DNA of 64,000 bases from Gigaspora margarita (taxonomy: Eukaryota > Glomeromycota > Glomeromycetes > Diversisporales > Gigasporaceae): NCBI GenBank assembly GCA_009809945.1, contig WTPW01000998.1, positions 96,381-160,380 of the forward strand. Direction: 5' to 3'. Each line of letters starts with the position of its first letter. Position 1 is the stretch's first letter. Below the pieces are notes generated by a model. The model did no database searches, was not told where the DNA came from, and was given only the letters and a program-made list of their open reading frames with translations. The translations under genes and the position numbers were made by a program. Of the stretch, positions 1 through 12,264 are shown in pieces.

Positions 1-473
1 CAGACCCCATGCTCTCTAAAAAAAAAAAAAATGAAACCAACACTCTCTAAAAAAAAATTGTAACCAACATTCTCTATTTCTATTACTACATTTCAAATAT
101 AGCATTTGTAAAAACTTACCTATTAGCATTCTTTTAAATATAACCTTTTAGCCCATTAGCTGTTTTCAAATATAACCTTTTTATCCAATACCTGCTTTTT
201 AAATACCGTATACTTCCGAAATTAAGCACCCTTTTTTTATTATATGGGTGCTTATTTTCAGGATATCATGTGACTGATGCAAACTGGTTTTAACCAGTTT
301 TTAGCCTAGTAACTATTTAAAGAGGTGCTTAATTTCGGGTGAATATAGGATGTGAAGTGCTTATTTTCAGGGGATGCTTAATTTCGGAAGTATACGGTAT
401 AACCTTTTTTTAAAAAATGGACCTCTATTAGTGACTTTTCACATATGATCTCATATAGATTGTTCGGGGTCCT
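1..473. mobile_element. hAT-like non-autonomous element, right part only
   Basis: The right end reads ...TTCGGGGTCCT and closes at 473. The same end sequence bounds the element at 35601-36293, which lies in the opposite orientation. The interior contains short tandem words such as CAAATATAACCTTTTT separated by about 30 bases, matching 35640-35810. The left end lies outside the window, so completeness cannot be judged. A smaller TA-flanked element has inserted into it at 203-400. No coding capacity is visible. Confidence 0.65.
203..400. mobile_element. TA-flanked MITE (26-bp perfect TIRs)
   Basis: The first and last 26 bases are perfect inverted repeats starting ATACCGTATACTTCCGAA. With TA counted as the target duplication, the element proper starts CCGTATACTTCC. 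The interior repeats the TIR-like word GTGCTTA(A/T)TTTC several times in both orientations. The related unfilled site at about 35666-35700 reads GGTTATATTTGAAAAG and lacks the element. This supports insertion at TA and duplication of TA, as in Tc1/mariner relatives. The element is non-coding and must be mobilised in trans. Confidence 0.85.
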
Positions 474-1439
474 ATACGTACATACAAATTATCTGTTATA
501 CTATATCAGATATAGTATGAACATGATAGATCGTAGCATTTGATTGGCCATTGTTTGATGTATATCATTCCATCACAATAACCTTAGTCATTAAAAATCG
601 CAATTTTTAATTGATTTCGAGAAAATCAAAATATAATAATAATTTTAGATGAAACTGATCTTATTTTTTGGTGGCTTAAAGCAAATGATGTCTATTATTT
701 GTATGACAAATTTGGCATTGATAAATTTATATTGTAAATTTTTATTATAATTTATTCTTAACCCCACCACAATACTCGTACTTACTTTATATTTTTTAAA
801 AAATTTTAATTTTTCGATGAATGTAAAAATTAAAACTCAAATAATAAAAAGTTTTCCAATTTGTATGAAAATTTTACAACATATGTAATTTGATCTTCCG
901 AACAAGTTTACTTAAGTGATTATAACTAATTTGTATAGTAAAATTTGGACTTTACTATATAGTAACTATTATCAATTGGGGTAGCTTATTTTTGGATAAA
1001 ACAAGTTTTTAGTTTTTTTTGGTTAAAACAAAAGGGTAGTTTATTTTTGAAATAGGAATATATATGGTATATAAACTCTGATCTAAGATTGTATAATTTA
1101 TAGTAAAATTTGAACTTATATGATAATTTTGTATAAAGCTTTTAATAAAATTAAGTGCATAAAGTTATATTAAAATTTTGAGTTTGAATCTGAGTTATAT
1201 ATGTATTCTTTGGGGTCCTGATATAATATAGATCATATGATGTTTGTTTATATCTAACAGTAAATAATTATATCATTTTTGGCCAATAAAATCTTATGTA
1301 TTAAGATTTGATATAAACATTAAAGGACCATTATAGGACTAAAGGACCAGACCAGACTGGGACCATAAACACTATGATAACAGTTCTCTTAAGGACCAGA
1401 CCAGACTGGACTGGACTGATGCATCTCTAGATTCAGGCA
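474..1439. other. AT-rich repeat-derived DNA, no gene
   Basis: The interval holds a copy of a family also seen at 41870-42180 and 53420-53945. The shared core GAACAAGTTTACTTAA lies at 900-915, followed by TAGTAAAATTTGGAC and TTTACTATATAGTAAC. From about 1320 to 1425 the words GGACCAGACCAGACTGG recur, resembling the terminal arrays of the hAT-like element at 22199. Only that one array is present, so no element is bounded here. No ORF worth calling is present. Confidence 0.5.
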
Positions 1440-2560
1440 TATGCAGATAATAGCCTCAACAACCAAGCAGACTTCTGGCCAAAAATTAACCAAATGCATA
1501 CAAGTTACGCCAATATTTACAACTCTCTTTCTTCCTCAAATAGAAGAAACATCTAGTAGAAGGATCTACTAGATGTTTATAAAAAAATATCTGTAAGGCA
1601 TGTTATTGCTATGTGGTTATCACAAAACTGCACCTCAGAGTGGGCATACTTTTTACACTTTATAGATTGGAACACCACATGGCTATACTTTAACAACAAC
1701 CAAAAAAGCTCTAACAATTTTACAAACCCAAACTCAATTATCTAAAATTATTCAAAATCAAAAACCTTCTAAATAATTTGTTTACAATTCACATTTTTAC
1801 AGAATGCTTCCCAATATCTTCTTCTCACCCAACTACTTCCACTATAGCCTTTCTATATCCCCATTCACTGGCTAACATGTTAAAATCACCAACTCCTAGA
1901 TCAAATTATCTACTTAGCTATATTAAAAGTTATTCATAGTGCAGAGACTAACTTACTTCCCTGCTATCTAAAAGATCTTATACAAGCAATTTACACACAC
2001 CCATCATTTGACCCTACTCCTATATTTCTAGACCCTACTATCTATACTCCACTATCAAAGGACTGATCCCTGTTCCACTAATTCAATCTCTACAACCCTT
2101 CAATATACTATACAAGCAAGCTTCTCAGATTATTGTCAAGATTCTCCTTGAAATATCTAAAAAAACCTATGAACAAGTATAAAAGCTATACTGCTCTACC
2201 TTTATTCAATAGAAAAAGATCAATAATATTACACTTAAACATAAATCTATTCAATCATCACCAGCACACTACCCTACTTGTGACAAGTCTCATTGATATA
2301 CAGTATTTACTTACAGTTGCCACTATGAACTTCCTGACTAATTATATTCTAGCTAGAATGCATGTCCTCCAATAGGTCAGGCACTTTGTAAAATTAGTGT
2401 CTGGTTTACTATATGAATTAAATATAGTATCCCTACTAATTATAATTTAACTATCCAAATCTAGATAAATCTTGACCACTCTATTAGGTTTAGGTTGCAG
2501 ATAAATTAGTCTGAGCTTCTATTCTTGAAAATAATTTATATGTAATTATTATTGTATGAT
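1440..2560. other. C-richer unassigned stretch with perfect hairpin
   Basis: Base composition differs from its surroundings: the plus strand is C-rich and G-poor, and conceptual reading gives short Thr/Leu/Ile-rich stretches between stops, including an 80-codon open stretch at 2133-2375. I recognise no family, so this may be an old coding remnant or chance. A perfect 14-bp inverted repeat (AAACATCTAGTAGA) with a 4-base loop lies at 1547-1578. Confidence 0.3.
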
Positions 2561-2939
2561 TTAAGTTATTGCTTATACAATCACTTATATAAATGACCCA
2601 ATAAAGATAAAAGCAAGGTCTCACCTAAAAAATAAAAAAAGGGGGACAAATCATTTTTAGAAACTTTTTTTAAAATTTTAAATTAAAATCTCTTGACAAT
2701 TACCAAATCAAATTTAATAAATTTTTTTTTGTTTTAATTCTATAACTATAAAAAATTAAAATAAAAAAACTTTGATTAAATTTGGTTAAGTAGTTGATAA
2801 GTTATTTTAACTTAAAGTTGAAAAAACTTTTATTTAGAAAAGTTTTGTCACTTTTCTATTAATGTCCTCCATATACTATAATAAAATATATAATGTAATT
2901 TTAAAAAAGTAAATAAAAAAATTTTATTTAATTTTTAAT

Positions 2940-3800
2940 AATATTCTTTGATCTAGTCTAAAGTATGCAGACTGGTCTAAGTTCAAATATATTTATATGT
3001 ATTTTTTGGTGCTGAACAAGTTTACTTAATGCATGTAATTAGAATTAATTAGTAAAATTTTGCGAATTATAAGATTTTATAGAATTTTATTAATAAAATT
3101 CTATAAAATCTTATAATTCACAAATTTTTATTAAGTAATTCTAATTTTATGCACTAAGTAAACTTGGTTAACATCTAAAAATACATTAAATTAGAAGAAT
3201 TAGTTTTATTTTACTTAAAATTCAGAGAATAGATGCATAATTTTAAATTTTTGATCAAAAAAACCAACTTTAAGTATCTTTTCTTCAAATTTCAAATAAT
3301 ATAAAAATATTCTGCTAAACTAATGTAATTTCAGCTGATGAGTAAGTTTACTTAGTGCATTATGTTAGAATTAATTAGTAAAATTTTGTAAATCATAAGA
3401 TTTTATAGAATTTTATTAATAAAATTCTATAAAATTTTATAATTCACAAAATTTTACTATAACTCTACTTTTATGTACTAAGTAAACTTGTTCAACACAT
3501 AAAAATACATTAAATTAGCAGTATTGTTTTATTTTACTTAAAAATTGGAGAATAAATACTTAAATTTGACTTTTTTGATCAAAAATCCAAAATTATACAT
3601 TTTTTTTGAAATTTAAAGTATATTTCTGCTGATTTGATGTATTATTAGGTGTTAAACAATTTTACTTAGTACATAAAGTTAGAATTATTTAGTGAAATCT
3701 TGTCAATAATAAGTTTTTATAGAATCTATTAATAAAATTCTATAAAATCTTATGATTAATTCTAACTTAATACACTACATAAACTTATTTGGTATCTAAA
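2940..3800. repeat. Dyad satellite array, 5 alternating palindromes
   Basis: Two kinds of palindrome of about 150-165 bp alternate. Type A centres on TTTTATTAATAAAAT near 3100, 3420 and 3740. Type B centres near 3260 and 3580 in TTTTGATCAAAA-like sequence. A and B are joined by the core TGAACAAGTTTACTTA or its complement (3013-3028, 3155-3170, 3479-3494). The result is half-units of about 160 bp in strictly alternating orientation. The left flank (2945-2990) carries GACTGGTCT words, also found at the edges of the arrays at 11816 and 50640. Confidence 0.8.
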
Positions 3801-4798
3801 AATATATTAATGCCCTTAAACAACGCTTTGAAAATTGTGAAATGATAATTTCCAAATATGATATGTTTTAGCTAAATTAGAATTTGGATTAATGTTGTAT
3901 AATTATCTAATAGTCAAACTAATTTAATCGAAAAAATAGCTAAAAAAGTAAATTTTGTATTTCACGAACTTGAAAGCATTTTGTATAGTTGACTACAGTA
4001 TGTTATTGTTTTTGCTCTTCAAATTGAAATTGTTATTGAGATTGCTTTTGCAGTTGTTGTTGTTAAACAACTATAAAAAAATTAAAAAATAAGAAGTATA
4101 AAAACTGATGAATACATTGGTAAATATTGAGAAAACTTTTGTTTCTAATACTGATTTAGATTAATAAATTTATTGCTTTTTTACTTTTAGTTAATTTTTT
4201 GCTCAGAATTTTTGGTAGCTTGATTATCTGATAATCAAATTACTTTTACTAAGAAAATGCTTTTTCTATATTGACCTCTTCGTGATTTACTGCCCAATCA
4301 AATTGCTTTTTTATTACTTATTGCTCTATCCAATGGTTGTTTCTGTACACAAAATTTTTATCTGCAGTAAAAAAATATTGCTTATTTTGTATACATTTTT
4401 TTTACAAAATCCTAATCATGCTATCCGAATTAGTACATGCATTGACTAAAATTACTAGTTTACTAATTTACCATCATTAATAAGCAATATTTATATATTG
4501 CAGTATTATTATCCTATAAAAAATACTTAATGCAAAAAAAAATACTCCTTATCAGAATAATATTCTAAAAAAAGAAATAGATTTGCATACTATTTCTGCT
4601 ACTTATTTAAATATGTACATTGGGGCTGAGTAGGTTTTCTTTATTCTTTTTAACAAAAACCTGTGAATTATTGATTTGATAGTGATCCTTACTACTTTTA
4701 CCGTAAATGGCTTATTTAAATATATACATAGTTTTTAGTTTTTTTTAACAAAAACCACGTTGAATCCACAAATTATTAATCTTAAGATATTGATGTTC
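3801..4798. other. AT-rich repeat family with CTTGAA-type words, no gene
   Basis: Sequence around 3830-4340 is related to 13300-13790 and, inverted, to 33940-34330. All three contain short CTTGCT/CTTGAA runs and a shared block around TATTGAGAAAACTTTTG. They are copies of one dispersed repeat of about 0.5 kb without coding capacity. Nothing else is recognised. Confidence 0.4.
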
Positions 4799-4935
4799 AC
4801 AAAGTTATGTAATCTTGAGGTCATCAATGGCCTCAAAATTATATAATTACTGATATCTAATAAGTATATACTTAAAACTATCAGTAATTATATGATTTTG
4901 AAAACATCAATGTCCTCAAGATTACATAACTTTGT
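4799..4935. repeat. Palindrome with 57-bp arms
   Basis: Left arm 4799-4855 and right arm 4879-4935 are inverted copies with few mismatches, beginning ACAAAGTTATGTAATCTTGA. The 23-base loop itself contains the palindrome AAGTATATACTT. The size and structure fit a fold-back MITE, but I could not identify a target duplication. Confidence 0.75.
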
Positions 4936-7151
4936 AGTCCTCATAGTCATCTGATCTAATTAGTGTAATCCCTATTTTTTGTGCTATATTCTCTGATTTT
5001 AATGCTCTAAAACAATGCTCTTAAATCTGTAACATATTGCTTTTGCCAAATTTGCCCTTTTGCATTTTTGTTTATTTGTATACATTCTATTTTAAGCCAA
5101 AAAAGTTAATCTAATATATCACAAAATTCCAAGTATTTTTTTCTTGCTCTTGATCTTGCTCTTGCTCTTAGTTTCTAGCAAGAAAAAAATTTGAAGCATA
5201 ATTAAAATGCTAAATGTGTTAGTGAATAGTAAAAAAATTTTTGTCCCATGAAACTTAAATTAAATATTTTTAGATTTTTTCTTTTTTTGAATTTTCTCTT
5301 GGATTTTTTGCTGCCTAGATTAATAATCTACAAAATTTTCTTTGCACTCAAGAAATGAAATATAGTACATAGTTGTCTTGTAATTCATATTGATAATCAC
5401 TGCTTTAATTAATTTATCATACTCTTTTTTTATATTGATCTTGCCTTTGCTATTACACTGCATATCAGGCTTTATTATACATATTTGCCATATACATCTT
5501 AAAGCATAAAATATTATGTAATGATAAATAATTAAAATTTTTTCTATGATTATAAAGAGAATCTTAGAATTCATCTAAAGATTCATATCTTAATTATACT
5601 GCTTTGTAAGATTAGCAATAAACTAATTATTGTTTTATTGTATAAGATTACAGGTAACTATCTGTGTGCGAAATCTTGAATCTTATTAGATAGCGTATTC
5701 AAAGTGATCATTGGATGCGCATTAACATCATGTGTATAATAGTATACCGGGTTTGTTAAATGCCATATAAAAGCATCTTTTGTATAATTCATTTTGATAA
5801 ACTTGTAGCTGTACACATCTTCTAAATTCTGGCATGAGTGTCTATAGGCTTATGATTTTAGCAAATTTAAATATTGGTAAATAGGATATATTGAAATAGG
5901 GCTAAAGGTATGAATAGGAGGCTGTGCCATGTGAATATTAAGGAATGAAATTTATATATAAGTTTTTTGTTCAGAAGGACAAAGTTAAATTTTAGTTTTG
6001 CTATCACTTGCCTTGGTAAAGACTGTCTCTATCTTCCTCCCATCTCCGTTTAAGTGTCTCTGCAAGTATTAGTAATATTGGTCTGGTTGGGTGATATATT
6101 GGATGGTTAAGAATCAATAGCTACAGTGGTAGGAAAAAGTTCTTTGTAGTTAGTTTTGAGCTTCACAGTTGCATGAGCAGTGCAAGGACTCTTATTAGTG
6201 GATAATTAGGCTTTGCGGCTACAGTATCTATAAGGACCTGAAATAGATACTGCAGAATGATGCCTGATTTCTTTTTAGCTATATAGACGAATGCTAACTA
6301 TTATTCATATGTTTTGGGTTTCATGTAATTGTAGGTGTGGTTAGGTCTTGGGGTTTAGTAAATTTGAAGAGAGGCCAGTAGTTTATACGTTTGACAGATG
6401 CAAGATTTAGTCCAAGTATCAAAGTGAAATTTTTTATAGCAAATCACCACAATAATCAGTAAGTTATGTAAAAAATTTTTTACAGTAAATTGTGATAGAA
6501 ACCACAACAATTAATTCCAATACGAATTAACTCAAAGCTATACTGCATGTACAATAACTAACAAGTTTTATGACAAAATTTTTATGGTAATTTTTGATAG
6601 GAATTTAAAGACAGTTGATTTTAATATTAACTAATTTAACTACATAATGCAATAGTGAGTTTTTATTTTGCTTCACATTTTCGGTATGGTGTATAATTAC
6701 AAAAACATATACTGGTATTTCCTTTTCTGCTATTGAGAAACCTATGCAACAGTTTCACAACTTTAACCTTTTTTATTTTTTTTATTTTTTTTGCATTTGT
6801 TCTATTATGTGTTTAACAACTACATCACCAAAATTTGTATGGGGATTACTATCGATGTTTATCAGTTATTGGTTAGTAATCGATTAAAATCCCCTATAAT
6901 GAGGACTATTGATTAAGTTAGTAATCAATAATAATCGGTAATAATCGATAGTAATCAGATTATAAATTACGAATAATAATTCTAATTAATACTATTATAC
7001 TGTATATTTATTTTTAAATGCTTTACAGATTTTTGCATGTTTTCGCATATTTTCACAAGGTTTTGCAATTTAATATAAAATTTTAAATTTTATTTATTTA
7101 TTATTATTATTATACATTATATTTTAAATTAAATATATTTTATTTATTATA
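4936..7151. other. Unassigned intergenic DNA with several repeat traces
   Basis: A run of CTTGCT/CTTGAT hexamers lies at 5142-5170. From 5680 to 6400 the sequence is less AT-rich and more complex, but neither strand gives a coherent frame, so an old coding remnant is possible and unproven. From 6824 to 6965 the words AATCGATAGTAATC recur after ACATCACCAAAATTTG, an end sequence shared with the element near 43889. Around 6420-6620 lies a copy of the AAAATTTTTTACAGTAAATC repeat also seen at 10740-11100. Confidence 0.35.
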
Positions 7152-8458
7152 CAGTGGTCTACTATATTATTATGGACACTTTTTGGGTAATCATCACTCA
7201 AAATTGGGTAAGTAAACACAGCATGAAATTTATATCATGTGACTGCTCGATCTCATGGTACAACATACTAAAATTTTACACAATTTCATTATATCACGCA
7301 GAAATAATACAAAAAATTCTAAAAATTTGATTTTTTTATTTGTATGAAAGCTAAAAATTTTGCATTTTCTTTTTTTTTTTTTTTTATATTTTTGTATAAA
7401 AAAAAAAACAAATTATATTATAATATTTGATGGGTCCGCCCTCAGTTTCTATAAAAGCATTAACCCAATTAGGGATATTGGTGTTAGTCTGTAACAAAGT
7501 TCTGGTGGTGTTTCATGGCATGATTTTTAACAAGAGCATCCAGCTCTACGATATTACTAATGCCCATTTTTTATTTGGTTCGTGCTATAGGAACCCAGAA
7601 AAGGATATATAGGCCTCGTCCGACCACAACATACCACTTCTGATGTTCAGGTGTCTATTTATACCTTTTTTCTATATTTTTAGCCAAAATAAGAGGCTTT
7701 GGAGACGATACAAGAGGGCAAGCCCAAACTGTGCAAAGCACGGCACATAGTACTCTCAGAAATTGTTTTTTTGCTTTGACAATTATATAGGTTGGTTATT
7801 GTGTAAGGCTGAGACAGTGGCTGCCATCTGTGACTAAGCCTTTAAGGTTTTTAAGATCAAAGAGTGTTAGAGTTTTCGGTCAACCAGTCTTTTTTTTTGA
7901 ATTTTTGTGTCTGACTCACTGTACTGCTTTATGACATTTCCCACAGAACTTTTACTACAACTAGCCGCAGCTGCAATTGTATGATGTGAATCACCTCTTT
8001 GGTGTCCATAAATTATGGCTTCTCACTTACTTTCTGTTAAATCTTTCTTTACATCCATTTTTCGTATGAAAAAAAATTAAGATGCACATTTGTTTATTTT
8101 TATGCCAATTGGTCATACAGATATATCTATTTTTATACCGCATAACATGATCTGGGTGTCACACTATATTTGAGCAAAATTTGAACCGATTTGAGCAAAA
8201 AATTGATTTTTTGTAAATTTTTTTTTAAAAAAAAAAATTCAATAAATTCTTAAAATCGATTTTTGTACAAACCTGAAAATGGTACTTTGTACTATCTTTT
8301 GCATAACTCTAGTGCAATCTAATAATACTGCACAAAATTTTAGTATATTGTACCATGGGATCAGGTGGTCACGTGATATAAATTTTATTCTGAATTTACT
8401 TACCCGATTTTGAGCGATAGCTTCCCCAAAGTGTCTATAATAATATAGCAGGCCACTG
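7152..8458 (-). mobile_element. Tc1/mariner transposon, decayed, long TIRs
   Basis: The element is flanked by TA on both sides (7150-7151 and 8459-8460) and begins CAGTGGTCTACTATATTA. Its terminal inverted repeats extend about 220 bp with moderate divergence; both include ACACTTT and CATGGTACAA blocks. TIRs of this length are long for the superfamily. The interior holds a transposase remnant on the minus strand. The arms differ enough from each other to suggest an old copy. No autonomous function is expected. Confidence 0.85.
7395..8058 (-). pseudogene. Tc1-like transposase, broken
   Basis: Reading the minus strand from ATG at 8058 gives a helix-turn-helix region (IIYGHQRGDSHHTIAAAAS, then CSKSSVGNVIKQYSES), followed by RALHSLGLPS and KNIEKRYK as in Tc1 N-terminal and linker regions, and at the C-terminus NAFIETEGGPIKY, matching the family's KAKGGHTKY-type tail. 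An early stop follows TESK, with further stops and frame changes downstream. The segment between the linker and the tail is too short, so most of the DDE catalytic core appears deleted. It sits between the two long TIRs. Identification is by motif order from memory and is fairly secure. Confidence 0.8.
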
Positions 8459-8479
8459 TATATTATTATACATTCTTTA

Positions 8480-9250
8480 CAACATAAAAAAAATAAAACT
8501 GAAACTGTAAAAAATGAAAGCAAAAATAGAAATATTTTAAACACTTTCACACTTCGTCGCATAATACTAGCTTTATATACTTATTTTTCTCACCTGCAGT
8601 TAGCTATTATTTCTTTTTTTTGTTTTAACTATTATATTCGCTTATATTCACTACTTTCTAAAAATAGTAGAGAAGTAAAAAAATAACAAAAAAAACAAAA
8701 ATAAAAAAATAGTATATTGTAAACTATTTTTACTCTTTATCACATAATACTAGCTCTACAGACTTATATTCTGTGTTGTCACAGGACAGCTTTGGACAAT
8801 AACTTGGACAATTTTGGACAATTTTGGACAATTAAATAAAGTAAAATTACTTAAAATTTTATTAAGATAACCTATTTTAATTTTAACAGAAATGTGTTCA
8901 GCACCTAAAGAAATATATAGTTATATATTTTTTAGATAGATTTATTAATTATTAAAGCCTGGACAAGCTTTGGACAATTTTGGACATGGACAAGCCAAAA
9001 AAGGCTGTGGACAGCCAAAACGTACAACACTGCTTATATTCGCTTATATTTGCTTATATTTGCTAAGTTCTAAAAAGTGTAGAGAAGTAAAAAAATAACA
9101 AAAAAATGAAAATGAAAAATAGTAATAATTTAAACTACTTTCACACTTCGTCGCATAATACCAGAAACACTTATTTTTCTCACCTTCAGTTAGCTATTAT
9201 TTCTCTTCGCTCATATTCACTACTTCCTAAAAATAGTAAAGAAGTAAAAA
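8480..9250. repeat. Tandem repeat, about 160-bp unit, three copies
   Basis: The unit contains CACACTTCGTCGCATAATA, then CTCACCTTCAGTTAGC, then TAGTAGAGAAGTAAAAAAA, and occurs near 8520-8690, 8695-9090 and 9095-9250. The middle copy is split by the hAT-like MITE at 8771-9032, so the duplication predates that insertion. Function is unknown. Confidence 0.7.
8771..9032. mobile_element. hAT MITE, GGACAATT family, copy 1
   Basis: The ends are CTGTGTTGTC and GTACAACACTG, close to the hAT consensus CAGTGTTG. The flanks are a perfect 8-bp duplication CTTATATT (8763-8770 and 9033-9040). Subterminal sequence repeats TTTGGACAATTTTGGACA in inverted orientation at the two ends. Two further copies with their own 8-bp duplications lie at 31286-31565 and 56882-57161. 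The element is non-coding. Confidence 0.93.
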
Positions 9251-10020
9251 AAAACTATTTCTCAGAAGCGTAGGAGTTTTTGAAATTGTCAGAGAATTTA
9301 GTAGGTTCTTGCAAAGTAGCAGAGAAGTTAGAGTTGGTGTTCTTGTAAAGTGCTGAAAAGTCAGGTTGTTTCTTGCAAAGTTCCTAAGAAAGTCAGGAAT
9401 AAATAAAATAAAATAAAAGTAAAAAAATAAGTAAAAAAAAATAACTATAAAATAAAAATATGCAAGCAAACTTAATAAAAAAAAATAAACGAAGCCCCAA
9501 AATTTCTATTTTTCTGAAGTAAGAGTTCAAATTCAGAAATTGTCAATACCTAGTTGTGTTTTGTAAAGTGCTAGGTTAACTTTGAATACTTGCGAATACT
9601 TGCGCCTAACTAAATTATTTCTCTAAAGAAGTGTGTTCTTACAAAGTACTGGAATAAAGTAAATTAATAAAAAAAATTTTAAAAAAAACAAAAAAACAAA
9701 AACAAAAAGTAACAAACGAGAAAATAAATAAGTGAAAACTTGCAAAACTTGTGTCTAACTAAATCATTTCTCTAAAGAAGCATTCTTGAAAATTTAAAAG
9801 AGTTCTTGCAAAGTGTCAGAAGTTTGAGTTGGCTTGTGAAGTCATATTGGTGTACTTGCATAGTGCCAAAAAGTTGTTGGTTTTCTTGCAAAGGACTGGT
9901 TTTTTGTAAAGTGCTAAATAAAATGAAAAAAAATTAAAAAAAAAAAAAAAAAAAAACAAAACAAAACAAAAAAACAAAATGAAAATAAAAAAACAAAATA
10001 AAATGAAAAAAAAACAATGT
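9251..10020. repeat. Degenerate tandem units with A-rich spacers
   Basis: Short motifs such as TTCTTGCAAAGTGCTGG recur irregularly, separated by long A-rich runs (AAAATAAAATAAAAG, and an A-tract near 9940-9957). The pattern resembles 32380-32800 and 44390-45265. No reading frame is supported; the minus-strand frame here is Phe/Leu-rich low-complexity translation. Confidence 0.45.
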
Positions 10021-11100
10021 AGAAGATCTAATTTATAAACAAAAGATCCAATCTNATCATGTAATACAAAATTTTATCGATCCATCATACAAAATTTTGA
10101 AACATTTNGCAAATATAGTCCAATGCGCGCTTGGTATGATGCAGGTTATAGATCACTTGGTTTCACAGTTCTAAAATATTTTTGAAATGTTTTGAACCAT
10201 TTTGAAACTACTACTGTAATTTAAAAAATAAAATAAAATATGATGGGTGGCACTTCATGCCATAAAGAATATGATAACTATCAATTAGCAGATATATAAT
10301 GATTTATCTTTTAATTATGATATTTATCAATTATAGATATATATCGATTTATAACAAGTTAATTGATATATAACGATTAATTTTAATCGATATAAAATGA
10401 TTATGTGATATATCGATATATAGCTACTTAAAATATTTCGTGATGTAGGCTGTTGTTCTGACCACCCAACCTTTTACCATAGTCTTGGCATGCCATACTA
10501 TCTAGTACTCTTGGTTTAATAACTAATAGTACTTATTGCATATATCACTTACATAACTAATCAGGTTACTAATAACCAAAATTACCTTATACTCATGGAT
10601 AATAGATGGTTCGAGACAAAAGCTGATTCGATCCAAATGTATCAAGATAGTAATTAATGATAGAACACAATAGTCAGTACGTTTTTTAACAAAATTTTTT
10701 ACAGCAAGCATGATAATAATTTCACTAATCAATCTTTAATCGCTAATATGCACTACAACTATTAGTAAATTTGTAAAAAAATTTTTTATAGGAAATCATA
10801 TAGAATTCGCAACTGTAATTTCAATGCAAAATGTGTTATAGAATTTATAACTTTGATTCCAATACAAACTACCTCAACTTTAATGTATATTGTGTATCAC
10901 TATTGTAGTTTGTAATTTTTTGTAATAAATTTTTTACAAATAAGTTATGATAGAATAATTTCAATACATACAGTATGTTACTGTATTAGTAATGCCAACA
11001 AATTTAACTACATGCTAAGTCATTGTAATAGCTTATAAGTTTTGTAATAAAATTTTTATAGTAAATCAATAGAAATTATAACAATTTCAATACAATCTAA
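10021..11100. other. AT-rich repeats, no gene
   Basis: Words ATATATCGATTTATAAC recur at 10290-10430 and the block ends TTTCGTGATGTAG, roughly the inverse of the ACATCACCAAAATTTG start seen at 6828. An element spanning 6824-10449 is therefore conceivable, but no matching target duplication is present. From 10740 to 11100 lie two or three degenerate copies of a repeat with AAAAAATTTTTTACAGTAAATC. Two single Ns occur near 10054 and 10108. Confidence 0.35.
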
Positions 11101-11815
11101 CTCATACTATAAAGTAAAATGAAGAAATTATAAGAATTAAAAAAATAAATAATAAAGATTTGATCTTAAAATTCATTTAAGAATGCACGAACTTTGTTAC
11201 TTTTGATGAATAAGCTTAAGTAAAATAATTCTTTAGCAACATGAGAAAAAATTTTAACAACTAAAAAAAAAAACTTATACTAATTTTGCTATAGAACTAC
11301 CTAAACTAAATTCTATCTTAATATTTTGATATACCAAATTAATTATATTTCATATAGCTCACTGCATTTGTCGATGCATTTCTTGTAATACAAACTAACT
11401 TAACACATATTGTGTCATCGTAATAATTCATAAGCTTTATAATCGAATTTTTACAGTAAATCAAATAATTTTAATACATCTAACTCATAGTTAGCTAAGA
11501 CAGTAAAGTTATTGCTAGTGATGTAATAAAATTGTAAGAATTAAAAAAATAAAAAATCATTAAATAGAGAATTTTAAAATTTATCTAAAAATGCCTGAGC
11601 ATTGTTAATTTTAATAAATAAGCTTTAGTAAAATAATTCTTTAGCAAATATAAAAAATTTTTAATTTACAAGAATACATCCACTGTATTAAGTAATTACA
11701 AAAAAAACTTACACTAATTTACTATAGAACTACCTACACTAAATTCTATTCTAATATTTTGATTACAATATATTTTGCATAGCTCACTGCATTTGCTCGA
11801 CACATTTCTTGTTAG
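11100..11815. repeat. Tandem duplication, about 0.4-kb unit
   Basis: Copy one (about 11104-11395) and copy two (about 11512-11815) share blocks in the same order, including AAGTAAAATAATTCTTTAGC, AGAACTACCTA and CTCACTGCATTTG. A partial third copy is at 14570-14700 and an inverted copy at 40370-40800, so this is part of a larger dispersed family. No coding potential is visible. Confidence 0.6.
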
Positions 11816-12125
11816 AACAGCAAAATATTTTTTATTTTACTTGAAATTTGGAGAAAAGAGGTTTTTTTGATTAAAATTCAGAATTATGTATTTATTTCTA
11901 AATTTCAAGTAAAATAAAAAAATAATTTTACTAATTTAATGCATTTTTAGGTGCTAAACAAGTTTACTTAGTGCATAAAGTTAGAATTACTTAATAAATA
12001 TTTGTGAATTATAAGATTTTATAAATTTTTATTAATAAAATTCTATAAAATCTTATAATTCACAAAATTTTACTAACTAATTCTAACTATATGCACTAAG
12101 TAAACATGTTTAGCACCCAACAATA
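11816..12125. repeat. Dyad satellite, one B and one A palindrome
   Basis: This is the same architecture as 2940-3800 and 50640-51970: a B palindrome (arms TTTTACTTGAAATTTGGAGA) and an A palindrome centred near 12035 on TTTTTATTAATAAAATTC, joined by CTAAACAAGTTTACTTAGTG. It is followed at 12125-12245 by GACCAGTCTGCAG-type words like those next to the other arrays. Confidence 0.75.
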
Positions 12126-12264
12126 TATTTGGACTCAGACCAGTCTGCAGCCTTCAAACCAGTTCTGGACCAAACTTAGACTTGACTAAAAAGTCTAAAT
12201 ATTTAAGTCTCAAACTCAGATATGACTAAAGTCTGGTTTAGATCCGGCCTGTAAGAGCACTATA

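Noticed and set aside
7427-7612. Plus-strand frame of 61 codons
   Set aside because: It is the opposite strand of the Tc1-like transposase remnant.
8239-8562. Minus-strand frame of 107 codons
   Set aside because: It covers the terminal repeat of the Tc1-like element and the adjacent tandem repeat.
6824-10449. One 3.6-kb element between the two ATCGAT-word blocks
   Set aside because: Only a 9-base inverted match at the tips, no matching target duplication and different words on the two sides.
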